In this document: positions 15,750 to 24,005 of the stretch, piece by piece
Position numbering within the stretch: position 1 is the stretch's first letter
How the letters are laid out: every line of letters begins with the position of its first letter
Source: DATARH01 sp036008175
Lineage (GTDB): Bacteria > Pseudomonadota > Alphaproteobacteria > ATCC43930 > CGMCC-115725
Direction: 5' to 3'
DNA length: 29,484 bases
Assembly (NCBI GenBank): GCA_036008175.1
Contig: DASYOB010000110.1
Span: 1 to 29,484, forward strand
Notes under the pieces: generated by a model
What the model was told of the DNA's origin: nothing
What the model saw: the letters and a program-made list of their open reading frames with translations, nothing else
The model's database searches: none
Made by a program: the position numbers and the translations under genes

Positions 15750-17147
15750 TCATAGCCGGACGATTTTGCCGGGGTTCATGATGCCGTTCGGATCGAGTGC
15801 CTGCTTGATGCTTTGCATCACCTGGACCGCTTCGCCATGTTCAGCGACCAGAAAATCGATCTTACCGTATCCGATCCCGTGCTCGCCGGTGCAGGTGCCC
15901 TCCATTGCCAGGGCACGGGCTACCATTCGATCGTTGAGGCGGCTTGCCTCGGCGATTTCTTCAGGGCGCTGCGGATCTATCATGAAAATCAAATGGAAAT
16001 TTCCGTCACCGACATGACCGGCCAGCGCCGAGGGAATCGACGATTCCGCCAGATCGCGCTTTGTCTCGGCGATGCATTCGGCCAGCCGCGAGATCGGCAC
16101 GCAGACATCGGTGGGCCACCCCTTGGAGCCGGGGCGCATCGCCAGCGCGGCATAATACGCGTCATGCCGCGCTTGCCACAGTTTCGAGCGATCCTCCGGG
16201 TTGGTGGCCCAGCGGAAATCATCGCCGTCATGCTCATCGGCAATTGCTTTCACCGTCTCGACCTGTTCGGCGACCCCGGCCGGACTGCCGTGAAATTCGA
16301 AGAACAGCGTCGGCGCGACGCGGTGATCCAGTTTCGAATATTTGTTGATGGCGTCGATCTGCGCTTCGTCAAGCAACTCGATTCGCGCCACCGGCACGCC
16401 GCTCTGGATGATCAGGATTACGCTGTCGACCGCGTCGGCGATTGTCGGGAAGGCGCAAACCGCGGCCGAGATCGCCTCCGGAATGCCGTACAGACGAACC
16501 GTCACCTCGGTGATGATGCCGAGCGTCCCCTCCGATCCGACGAAAAGCCGTGTCAAATCGTATCCGGCTGCCGATTTGCGCGCCCGCCGCGCGGTGCGGA
16601 TCACCCGCCCGTCGGCGAGCACCACAGTCAGCGACAACACATTCTCGCGCATCGTGCCGTAGCGCACCGCATTGGTGCCGGAAGCGCGCGTCGCCGCCAT
16701 GCCCCCCAGCGAGGCGTCGGCGCCCGGATCGATCGGGAAGAACAAACCGGTGTCGCGCAGATATTCGTTGAGTTGCTTGCGTGTGACTCCCGCCTCGACC
16801 GTCGCATCGAGGTCTTCGGCATTGACCCGAACGACCCGATTCATCTGTGACAGATCGATGCACACGCCACCCTTGAGGGCGGCAACATGGCCTTCGAGCG
16901 AGGTGCCAGTACCAAAGGCGATGATCGGTACCTTGTGCTCGGCGCACAGCGATACGATCTCGGCAACCTCTTCCGTGCTGCGGGCGAAAGCAACCGCGTC
17001 GGGCGCATGCGGCGCGTGATACGATTCGTCCTTGCCGTGTTGCGCGCAGATGGCAGCCGAAGTCGACAACCGATCGCCAAGGCGCTGCCGCAACGCGGCG
17101 AGCAACGCCGGGCTGAGAGGAACACGGTCAACAACGGATACGGTCAT
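15750..17147 (-). CDS. FAD-linked 2-hydroxyacid dehydrogenase (D-lactate dehydrogenase/glycolate oxidase GlcD type)
   Basis: A 465-residue flavoprotein of the vanillyl-alcohol-oxidase superfamily. The FAD-binding half shows GTGTSLEGH (79-87), PGADASLGGMAATRASG (141-157), GTMRENVLSLTVVLADG and FVGSEGTLGIITEVTVRLY. The C-terminal cap shows GHVGDGNFH (from 377) and CTGEHGIGYGK (from 419), ending LDPNGIMNPGKIVRL. Length and motifs fit single-subunit D-lactate dehydrogenase (cytochrome), oxidising D-lactate to pyruvate with electrons passed to cytochrome c or quinone; glycolate or D-2-hydroxyglutarate cannot be ruled out. There is no neighbouring GlcE/GlcF, which argues against a three-subunit glycolate oxidase. 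The start is ATG 17147. It is divergent from the indolepyruvate oxidoreductase gene, with an AT-rich repeat in between. Confidence 0.88.
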   Translation of the reverse strand: MTVSVVDRVPLSPALLAALRQRLGDRLSTSAAICAQHGKDESYHAPHAPDAVAFARSTEEVAEIVSLCAEHKVPIIAFGTGTSLEGHVAALKGGVCIDLSQMNRVVRVNAEDLDATVEAGVTRKQLNEYLRDTGLFFPIDPGADASLGGMAATRASGTNAVRYGTMRENVLSLTVVLADGRVIRTARRARKSAAGYDLTRLFVGSEGTLGIITEVTVRLYGIPEAISAAVCAFPTIADAVDSVILIIQSGVPVARIELLDEAQIDAINKYSKLDHRVAPTLFFEFHGSPAGVAEQVETVKAIADEHDGDDFRWATNPEDRSKLWQARHDAYYAALAMRPGSKGWPTDVCVPISRLAECIAETKRDLAESSIPSALAGHVGDGNFHLIFMIDPQRPEEIAEASRLNDRMVARALAMEGTCTGEHGIGYGKIDFLVAEHGEAVQVMQSIKQALDPNGIMNPGKIVRL

Positions 17148-17171
17148 TTAACGCCGTAAAAGGCAAAAATC

Positions 17172-17203
17172 GGCCGGCGAGCAATACTCCGGGCACGCCG
17201 GCC
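17172..17203. promoter_or_regulatory. GC-rich inverted repeat in the dld/ior divergent spacer
   Basis: Perfect 8-bp arms GGCCGGCG (17172-17179) and CGCCGGCC (17196-17203) flank a 16-base centre, 25 bp upstream of the FAD-dehydrogenase start codon. It could be an operator or a 5'-leader hairpin of that gene. Confidence 0.4.
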
Positions 17204-17212
17204 GCGCAACGC

Positions 17213-17264
17213 TATATATAAGAGACGCTTACCGAATTTATATATAAGCGCCGCTTGGGAATTT
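17213..17264. repeat. 26-bp AT-rich tandem repeat in the dld/ior divergent spacer, candidate operator/promoter
   Basis: Two copies begin with TATATATAAG, at 17213 and 17239, spaced exactly 26 bp apart; both continue into a CGCTT block and then GAAT. The 10-bp AT core is highly unusual in this GC-rich window. The cores can supply -10-like elements in either direction for the divergent genes. Spacing by two and a half helical turns puts the two cores on roughly opposite DNA faces. Confidence 0.5.
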
Positions 17265-17355
17265 TCAGCCTGCCCGATTCGGCGCTCATTGAGCCGGCGG
17301 CACTCAGGGATTACCATCTCCTTTCAGGCGCAAAAGAGACAGGCGGGAATCGGCG

Positions 17356-20300
17356 ATGGCCCAAGGGCCCAAGGCGTTGGCGGCTGTCACGCTCGATGAC
17401 AAGTATACGATTGAAAAAGGCCGGGTTTATCTCACCGGGACCCAGGCGCTCGTCCGGTTGCCGATGATGCAGCGGCAGCGGGACGCCGCAGCCGGCCTCA
17501 ACACTGCCTGCTTCATCTCCGGTTATCGCGGTTCGCCCTTGGGCGGGTTCGACCAGGCATTATGGAGCTCGCGGCGCTTTATCGAGAAAAACCACATCCG
17601 TTTCCAGCCGGCGATAAACGAGGAATTGGCCGCGACCGCGGTGTGGGGAAGCCAGCAGCTCGGCCTATTTCCCGGCGCCAAATACGACGGCGTCTTCGCC
17701 CTGTGGTATGGCAAAGGACCCGGCGTCGATCGCAGCGGCGATCCGTTGAAGCACGGCAATTCCGCCGGTTCGGCCCCGCATGGCGGGGTGCTGGTGGTGG
17801 CCGGCGACGATCATACCTGCAAATCGTCCACCCTGGCGCATCAATCCGAATTCGCCTTTATCGATGCCTCGATCCCGCTGCTGAACCCCGCAGGGATCGA
17901 GGATATTCTCGATCTCGGCCTCTACGGCTGGGCGATGTCACGCTATTCCGGCTGCTGGATCGCCCTCAAGACCGTCGCCGAGACGATGGACAGCTCGGCC
18001 TCGGTATCGGTCGACCCCGGCAGGGCCGGGATCGTGCTGCCGAGCGATTTCGAGATGCCACCGGGTGGGCTCAACATCCGCTGGCCGGACCAGCCGCTCG
18101 ATCAGGAATATCGGCTGCACCGCCACAAGCTGGCCGCCGCTCTCGCCTTCGCCCGCGCCAACCGGCTCGACCGCATCGTGCTCGACAGCCCGCAGCCGCG
18201 CTTCGGCATCGTTGCGACCGGAAAATCCTATCTCGATGTGCGCCAGGCGCTCGACGATCTCGGGATCGGCGTCGCGGAGGCCGCGCGGATCGGGCTGCGT
18301 CTCTACAAGGTCGCGATGCCGTGGCCGCTGGAGCCCGAAGGCGTTCGGGATTTTGCCGAAGGTCTCGATGAAGTGCTTGTGGTCGAGGAAAAGCGCGCCG
18401 TCATCGAAACCCAGCTCAAGGAGCAGCTCTACAACTGGCCGGCCGACCGCCGGCCCCGCATCATCGGTAAGTTCGACGAGAGCGGCGAATGGATCCTGCC
18501 GTCGAACGGCGAGCTGACGCCGCTGCAGATCGCCCTCGTTATCGGCCGGCGTCTCGCAGGTTTCGGCGCCGCGGATCTGGTCGCGGAGCGCCTTGCGCGG
18601 ATCGAAGAGTCCGACCGCCAGCCCGGCGGCAATGTCGTGCCGTTTCAGCGGACACCGTATTTCTGCTCGGGCTGCCCGCACAATACCTCGACACGGGTGC
18701 CGGAAGGTAGCCGTGCGCTCGCCGGCATCGGCTGCCATTACTTGTCGCAGTTCATGGATCGCGAGACCGCAACCTTCACCCAGATGGGCGGCGAGGGAGC
18801 GCCGTGGATCGGGCAGGCGCCGTTCACCGAAACCCGGCACGTCTTTGCCAATATCGGCGACGGCACCTACACCCATTCCGGGATCCTGGCGATCCGCGCC
18901 GCGGTCGCCGCCGGCGTGAACATGACCTACAAGGTGCTGTTCAACGACGCCGTGGCGATGACCGGGGGGCAGCCGATCGATGGCGGGCTGACGGTGCCCG
19001 TGGTGACACAGCAGCTCGCGGCCGAAGGCGTGCGGCAGATCGTCGTCGTTACGGACGACACCGAAAAATACCCAATGGCGGCCGGCTTCGCTTCGGGCAC
19101 GACGGTGCGCGACCGCGACGAGCTCGACACAGTGCAGCGCGAATTGCGCGAAATCGGCGGCGTCACCGCGATCGTCTACGATCAGACCTGCGCTGCCGAA
19201 AAACGGCGGCGCCGCAAACGTGGCCGCTTTCCGGACCCGCCGAAGCGCGTCGTCATCAATGATCTCGTCTGCGAAGGCTGCGGCGATTGCTCCACCGCCT
19301 CGAACTGCCTGTCGGTGGTGCCGGTCGAGACAGAGTTCGGCCGGAAACGCGCGATCGACCAGTCGAGCTGCAACAAGGATTATTCCTGCCTCAAAGGCTT
19401 CTGCCCCAGCTTCGTCACCGTCGAAGGCGGCAGCTTGAAAAAGCGCGGCGGCAGCGATCTCGATGAAGACGGGCTGCCGTCGCTCCCGGAACCCGATCTA
19501 CCCGGTCTTGCCGAGCCGTACGGGATTGTCGTCACCGGCGTCGGCGGCACCGGCGTGGTGACGATCGGCGCGTTGATCGGCATGGCGGCGCATCTGGAGG
19601 GCAAGGGCGTCACCGTCCTCGATATGACCGGCCTCGCGCAAAAGGGCGGTGCGGTGTTGAGCCATGTCCGCATCGCCGAGCGCCCCGACGAAATCCATGC
19701 GGTGCGTATCGCCGCGGGAAGCGCGCGCCTGCTGCTCGGCTCCGATCTCGTCGTCTCCGCCGGCAGCGAGGCTTTGTCTAAGGTCCAATCTGGGCAGACG
19801 AAGGCGATCATCAACAGCCACGAGACGATCACCGGCGATTTCACCCGCAACCCCGATTTGCCGTTTCCTGGCCGCGAATTATGCCAAAGCATCGCCGCCG
19901 CAGTCGGCGGCGACAATGCCGAATTTGTCGAGGCGACGCGGCTGGCATCGGGGCTCCTCGGCGATTCGATCGCCACCAATCTGTTCATGCTCGGCTACGC
20001 TTATCAACGGGGCCTGGTGCCGGTTTCCGCCGAGGCGATCGAGCGGGCGATCGATCTCAACGGCGTCGCCGTCGTATTCAACCGCAGCGCGTTCGCCTGG
20101 GGCCGCCGCGCCGCCCTCGATCCAACGCTCGTCGAGGCTCGCGCCGTGCCCAGGAACGCGGTCGCGGAGAGCCACCGCATTTCGGAATCGCTGGACGACC
20201 TGGTCGGGCGTCGTGTCGGATTCCTGAGCGCATATCAGAACGCCGCCTACGCCCGGAGGTATTTCGACCGGATCCGGCTGCTCCGCGAGACCGAAGCCGC

Positions 20301-20850
20301 GCGCATCCCCGGCAGCACCGCATTGACCGAGGCTGCCGCGCGCGCGCTGTTCAAGCTCATGGCCTACAAGGACGAGTACGAGGTGGCCAGGCTCTATACC
20401 GAGAGCGACTTCCTGCACCGTATCGCCGACCGCTTCGAGGGCGATTACCGTCTGCACCTTCACCTCGCGCCGCCACTTATCGCCGATCGCGATCCCGCGA
20501 CCGGGCACCTGCAGAAGCGCGTCTACGGGCCGTGGATGCTGAGCGCGTTTCGCCTGCTCGCGAAATTGCGCTGGCTGCGCGGCACGCCCTTCGACATTTT
20601 CGGCCGGACCGCCGAGCGGCGCAGCGAGCGGCGCCTGATCGCCGAATACGAGATGGTGTTGGACGAGATCGCCGCCGGGCTGGCGCCGCGGAACAGCGCG
20701 GTCGCGGTTGAACTGGCAGCGTTGCCGCTCGAAATCCGCGGGTTCGGCCATGTCAAGGAAGCCAATCTGCAGCGTGCAAAGGCCAAGGAGGCCGATCTGC
20801 TCGCCCGCTTCCGCGCCACGCCGCCGCCGCAGGCTATCGCCGCCGAATAA
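17356..20850 (+). CDS. Indolepyruvate:ferredoxin oxidoreductase, single-chain alpha-beta fusion
   Basis: An 1164-residue thiamine-diphosphate enzyme of the 2-oxoacid:ferredoxin oxidoreductase family. The N-terminal pyrimidine-binding part begins YLTGTQALVRLPMMQRQRDA with FISGYRGSPLGGFDQALW. The TPP-binding part lies near residues 450-560 (ANIGDGTYTHSGILAIRAAV with VLFNDAVAMTGGQP). An iron-sulfur segment follows near 637-685 (VCEGCGDCSTASNC, then CNKDYSCLKGFCP). The beta-like domain starts near 723 (GIVVTGVGGTGVVTIGALIG). It converts aryl-pyruvates such as indolepyruvate to aryl-acetyl-CoA with reduction of ferredoxin, in aromatic amino acid breakdown. This long fused form is typical of aerobic proteobacteria, unlike the two-subunit archaeal IorAB. 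The start is ATG 17356, with GGCGGG upstream. Its stop is one base from the convergent DegP gene's stop. Confidence 0.94.
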   Translation: MAQGPKALAAVTLDDKYTIEKGRVYLTGTQALVRLPMMQRQRDAAAGLNTACFISGYRGSPLGGFDQALWSSRRFIEKNHIRFQPAINEELAATAVWGSQQLGLFPGAKYDGVFALWYGKGPGVDRSGDPLKHGNSAGSAPHGGVLVVAGDDHTCKSSTLAHQSEFAFIDASIPLLNPAGIEDILDLGLYGWAMSRYSGCWIALKTVAETMDSSASVSVDPGRAGIVLPSDFEMPPGGLNIRWPDQPLDQEYRLHRHKLAAALAFARANRLDRIVLDSPQPRFGIVATGKSYLDVRQALDDLGIGVAEAARIGLRLYKVAMPWPLEPEGVRDFAEGLDEVLVVEEKRAVIETQLKEQLYNWPADRRPRIIGKFDESGEWILPSNGELTPLQIALVIGRRLAGFGAADLVAERLARIEESDRQPGGNVVPFQRTPYFCSGCPHNTSTRVPEGSRALAGIGCHYLSQFMDRETATFTQMGGEGAPWIGQAPFTETRHVFANIGDGTYTHSGILAIRAAVAAGVNMTYKVLFNDAVAMTGGQPIDGGLTVPVVTQQLAAEGVRQIVVVTDDTEKYPMAAGFASGTTVRDRDELDTVQRELREIGGVTAIVYDQTCAAEKRRRRKRGRFPDPPKRVVINDLVCEGCGDCSTASNCLSVVPVETEFGRKRAIDQSSCNKDYSCLKGFCPSFVTVEGGSLKKRGGSDLDEDGLPSLPEPDLPGLAEPYGIVVTGVGGTGVVTIGALIGMAAHLEGKGVTVLDMTGLAQKGGAVLSHVRIAERPDEIHAVRIAAGSARLLLGSDLVVSAGSEALSKVQSGQTKAIINSHETITGDFTRNPDLPFPGRELCQSIAAAVGGDNAEFVEATRLASGLLGDSIATNLFMLGYAYQRGLVPVSAEAIERAIDLNGVAVVFNRSAFAWGRRAALDPTLVEARAVPRNAVAESHRISESLDDLVGRRVGFLSAYQNAAYARRYFDRIRLLRETEAARIPGSTALTEAAARALFKLMAYKDEYEVARLYTESDFLHRIADRFEGDYRLHLHLAPPLIADRDPATGHLQKRVYGPWMLSAFRLLAKLRWLRGTPFDIFGRTAERRSERRLIAEYEMVLDEIAAGLAPRNSAVAVELAALPLEIRGFGHVKEANLQRAKAKEADLLARFRATPPPQAIAAE

Positions 20851-20851
20851 C

Positions 20852-22477
20852 TCAGCCGGTTTCCACCACCGGCAGCGCGACGAAGCGCGTATTGCCCTCG
20901 CGCTCCACCCGCACCAGCACCTTCTTCTGGCCGGCTTTCCTGGCCGCGGCGGCAAGCTGCGGCACCTGCTCGGGACTCGCAACCGGCGCGCGACCAACGC
21001 CGACGATCAGATCGCCGGGACGCAGCCCCTGCGCCGCTCCGGGGCTGTTCGGCGGCACCTCGAGCACCACGACCCCCTTCACCCGGTCCGGCAGCGAGAA
21101 CTGCTTGCGCAGATCCGGGGTCAACTTCGTCAGCTTCAGGCCGAACGCATCGATCGCGGCCGGCGGCTTCGGCTTTTCCGGCTCCGGAGGCGGCGGCGCC
21201 GGCCGATTCGGATCGAGCGCGGCTACCTTAAGTTCGGTTTCGTATTCCTTGCCGTCGCGCCAGATCGTCAGCTTCACCGGCTTGTCGGGCTGACTGGCGG
21301 CGACGAGTCGCGGCAACTGGCGGCTGCGGTCGATCGGCTTGCCGTCATAGCTGAGGATCACGTCGCCCGGCTGCAGTTTGGATTGCGCGGCGGGGCTGCC
21401 GGGATCGATAGCGGCGATCATGGCCCCGCGGCTCTTGTCGAGCCCAACGCTCTCGGCGATGTCGTCGGTCACCGGTTGGATGCGCGCGCCGATCCAGCCG
21501 CGCTCAACTTTGCCGGTCGCTTTCAGCTGCTCGATGATCGGCTGGGACAGGGCCGATGGGATCGCGAAACCGATGCCGATCGAGCCGCCCGATGGCGAGT
21601 AGATCGCCGTGTTGATGCCGATTACCTCGCCGGCGAGGTTGAACATCGGGCCGCCCGAATTGCCGCGATTAATCGAGGCATCGGTTTGGAGGTAATCATC
21701 ATACGGCCCGGAATGGATGTCGCGCGCCGTCGCCGAGATGATCCCGGCGGTAACCGTACCGCCGAGGCCGAACGGGTTGCCGATCGCCAGCACCCAGTCG
21801 CCGACCCGCGTCTTTCCAGAATCGCCCCAGCTCGCGGCCGGCAGCGGCGTCTTGGCATCGATCTTGAGCAGCGCGAGATCGGTCACCGCATCGCGGCCGA
21901 TGACCTGGGCCTGAAAAGTCGTGTCGTCCGACAGCGTTACCGTGATCTGGTCGGCGGTGGCGATGACATGGTTGTTGGTGACGATCAAGCCCGACGGATC
22001 GATGATAAAGCCCGAGCCGAGCGAAGCGACCCGTCCGCTGTTCGGCGAGCCGGGTGCGCTCTTGTCGCCGAAGAAATCGCGAAAGAATTCGTCGAGTGAG
22101 GGCCCGGGCGAATTTTGTGGCGCGTCTTGCGCGGTCTTGGGAGGCGGAGCTGGCGCTTGCGTGGAAATGTTGACGACAACGCCTACAACGCGACCGGCCA
22201 GCTGGGCGAACAGCTCGGCAAAGGGGGTTTCCGGAAGCTGCGCTCGGTCCGGCGCAGCGGCTTCGGGCGCCTGCGCTCGGCCCGGCGCCTCGGACGGTTG
22301 CGCCGGGCTTGGCGCAGCCGTTTCGGGTGGCGCCGCCTTCGGAGCAGCGGCTTCCGGCGCTTGCGGACGGTTCGGCGCGGAAGGCTCCTGCGGCTGCGCC
22401 CCGCTCGACATCACGCTGGCGGCAAACAATGCCAACGACAGCGCCAAAACCGCGCCGCGTCGGTCGAAAAACTTCAC
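20852..22477 (-). CDS. Do/DegP-family serine endoprotease (second copy) with Pro/Ala-rich N-terminal linker
   Basis: A 541-residue HtrA protease. A signal peptide (VLALSLALFAASVMSSGA) is followed by a ~60-residue Pro/Ala/Gln/Glu-rich linker (about 28-85) that contains QAPEAAAP twice (39-46 and 69-76). The protease domain has the triad His170 (IVTNNHVI), Asp200 (AVTDLALLK) and Ser274 (INRGNSGGP). Two PDZ domains follow, the first starting near GWIGARIQPVTDDIAESVGL and the second near GVVVLEVPPNSPGAAQGLRP, separated by a Pro-rich segment (PAPPPPEPEKPKPPA). It is likely a periplasmic quality-control protease. The extended linker may let the trimer or cage reach across the cell wall or stay flexible; that is inference. 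It ends one base from the stop of the convergent oxidoreductase gene. Confidence 0.95.
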   Translation of the reverse strand: MKFFDRRGAVLALSLALFAASVMSSGAQPQEPSAPNRPQAPEAAAPKAAPPETAAPSPAQPSEAPGRAQAPEAAAPDRAQLPETPFAELFAQLAGRVVGVVVNISTQAPAPPPKTAQDAPQNSPGPSLDEFFRDFFGDKSAPGSPNSGRVASLGSGFIIDPSGLIVTNNHVIATADQITVTLSDDTTFQAQVIGRDAVTDLALLKIDAKTPLPAASWGDSGKTRVGDWVLAIGNPFGLGGTVTAGIISATARDIHSGPYDDYLQTDASINRGNSGGPMFNLAGEVIGINTAIYSPSGGSIGIGFAIPSALSQPIIEQLKATGKVERGWIGARIQPVTDDIAESVGLDKSRGAMIAAIDPGSPAAQSKLQPGDVILSYDGKPIDRSRQLPRLVAASQPDKPVKLTIWRDGKEYETELKVAALDPNRPAPPPPEPEKPKPPAAIDAFGLKLTKLTPDLRKQFSLPDRVKGVVVLEVPPNSPGAAQGLRPGDLIVGVGRAPVASPEQVPQLAAAARKAGQKKVLVRVEREGNTRFVALPVVETG

Positions 22478-22639
22478 TTCAATTCTCCATTTCTGCGGCC
22501 ACGGCCAATATTCGCATCCCGTCGAGGAGGGACGCGAAGAATTATTTCCACCGCCGCGTCGGATCTGGCGCTGGCCTTTCCGCTACGCTCGATATGAAAT
22601 GACACGGCGAATGGCAAGACAGAAATCGGAAGTGACGGA

Positions 22640-23980
22640 GTGACGGCAGGAAATTCATCGTCGGGCGCACCCGATCGGCAGGCATTAGGCGAACTGCTGC
22701 GCGCGCTATTCGACGCAGCCCTGGCCGCCGCCGACCCGATGCGGGTAGTCGCTCCGCATCTGCCGCCGCCGGTCCCAGGACGGACCGTCGTCGTCGGTGC
22801 CGGGAAGGCGTCGGCGGCGATGGCCCGCGCCTTCGAGAAAGCCTGGACAGGCCCGCTCGAAGGCCTCGTTGTTACCCGTCATGGGCATGGGGTTGGTTGC
22901 GAGCGCATCGAGATCGTCGAGGCTAGCCATCCAATCCCCGATCGGGCCGGCGAGGAGGCGGCGCGGCGCATCCTCGATCTGGCTCGCGGGCTCGGGCCCA
23001 GCGACCAGCTGATCTGCCTTATCTCAGGCGGCGGCTCGGCGCTGCTCGCCCTACCGGCGCCCGGCTTGACTTTGGCGGACAAGCAGGCAGTAACACGAGC
23101 CCTGCTGCGGTGCGGCGCAACGATCGGCGAGATCAATACCGTGCGCAAGCACCTGTCGGCGATCAAGGGTGGGCGTCTCGCGGCGGCCGCCGCCCCGGCA
23201 AGGGTTCTCACTCTCGCGATATCAGATGTGCCGGGCGACGACCCGGCGGTCATCGCCTCGGGCCCGACCGTGCCCGATCCGACCACTTTCGCCGATGCGC
23301 GCGCGGTGCTCGCCAAATACGGCATCGAGGAGCCAGCCGTCGTGATGGCCCATCTCGCGACCGCCGCCGACGAGACGCCAAAGCCCGATGACCCGGTTTT
23401 CACCAACACCCGCTTCCAGCTGATCGCTAGCCCGCAGCAGGCGCTCGCCGCAGCAGCCGACGCGGCGCTCGCCCGCAATGTCACTCCGATCGTGCTCAGC
23501 GACAGCATCGAGGGCGAGGCGCGCGACGTGGCGACGGTCCACGCGGCGATGGCATTGCAATTGCGCGCCGGCAGGTTTCGGGTCGGCAGCGACATTGTGT
23601 CGCTGCCGACTGTGCTGCTGTCGGGCGGTGAGACAACCGTCACCGTGCGCGGCAACGGTCGCGGCGGGCGCAACGCCGAGTTCCTGCTGGGTTTCGCGGC
23701 GGCCCTCACCAGTGATCCCGAAGCCGGCGCCGGTATCGCCGCGCTCGCCTGCGATACCGACGGCATCGACGGAACCGAAGACAATGCCGGGGCGATTGTC
23801 TACCCGAACACGATTTCCCGTGCCGCCGCGCAGGGCATCGCGATAAAAGAGGCCCTCGCGGAGAATGACGGCTACGGCGTCTTCGCAGCCTTGGGCGACC
23901 TCCTTGTAACCGGTCCGACCCTTACGAATGTCAACGATTTCCGCGCCATCCTCGTTCTCCCACGCCACCCGCCCCAGTGA
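22640..23980 (+). CDS. Glycerate 2-kinase (DUF4147/MOFRL; TtuD-like)
   Basis: A 446-residue protein of the glycerate kinase II family. The N-terminal DUF4147 domain shows VVVGAGKASAAMARAFE, LVVTRHGHG, IVEASHPIPDRAG, ICLISGGGSALLALPAPG and NTVRKHLSAIKGGRLA. The C-terminal MOFRL domain starts near residue 330 (LLSGGETTVTVRGNGRGGRN) and ends TGPTLTNVNDFRAIL. Older annotations of this family as hydroxypyruvate reductase (TtuD) trace to the tartrate pathway; biochemically, members phosphorylate D-glycerate to 2-phosphoglycerate with ATP. GTG 22640 is the start, with GGAAGTGACGGA upstream. Pyruvate kinase follows after 25 bp, the same pairing as ttuD-ttuE in tartrate/glycerate operons, so the two probably channel glycerate to pyruvate via enolase. 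Confidence 0.9.
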   Translation: MTAGNSSSGAPDRQALGELLRALFDAALAAADPMRVVAPHLPPPVPGRTVVVGAGKASAAMARAFEKAWTGPLEGLVVTRHGHGVGCERIEIVEASHPIPDRAGEEAARRILDLARGLGPSDQLICLISGGGSALLALPAPGLTLADKQAVTRALLRCGATIGEINTVRKHLSAIKGGRLAAAAAPARVLTLAISDVPGDDPAVIASGPTVPDPTTFADARAVLAKYGIEEPAVVMAHLATAADETPKPDDPVFTNTRFQLIASPQQALAAAADAALARNVTPIVLSDSIEGEARDVATVHAAMALQLRAGRFRVGSDIVSLPTVLLSGGETTVTVRGNGRGGRNAEFLLGFAAALTSDPEAGAGIAALACDTDGIDGTEDNAGAIVYPNTISRAAAQGIAIKEALAENDGYGVFAALGDLLVTGPTLTNVNDFRAILVLPRHPPQ

Positions 23981-24005
23981 ATTAGAGCGCGGCCGAAACC
24001 AGCCG

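Noticed and set aside
15480..15755. 91-codon plus-strand frame upstream of the FAD dehydrogenase 3' end
   Set aside because: No ribosome-binding site or recognisable domain; it overlaps the 5' region of the HTH gene and the composition looks non-coding.
20708..22099. 463-codon plus-strand frame opposite the second DegP gene
   Set aside because: It is the antisense shadow of a convincing protease with an intact catalytic triad; the product is Arg-rich and has no ribosome-binding site.
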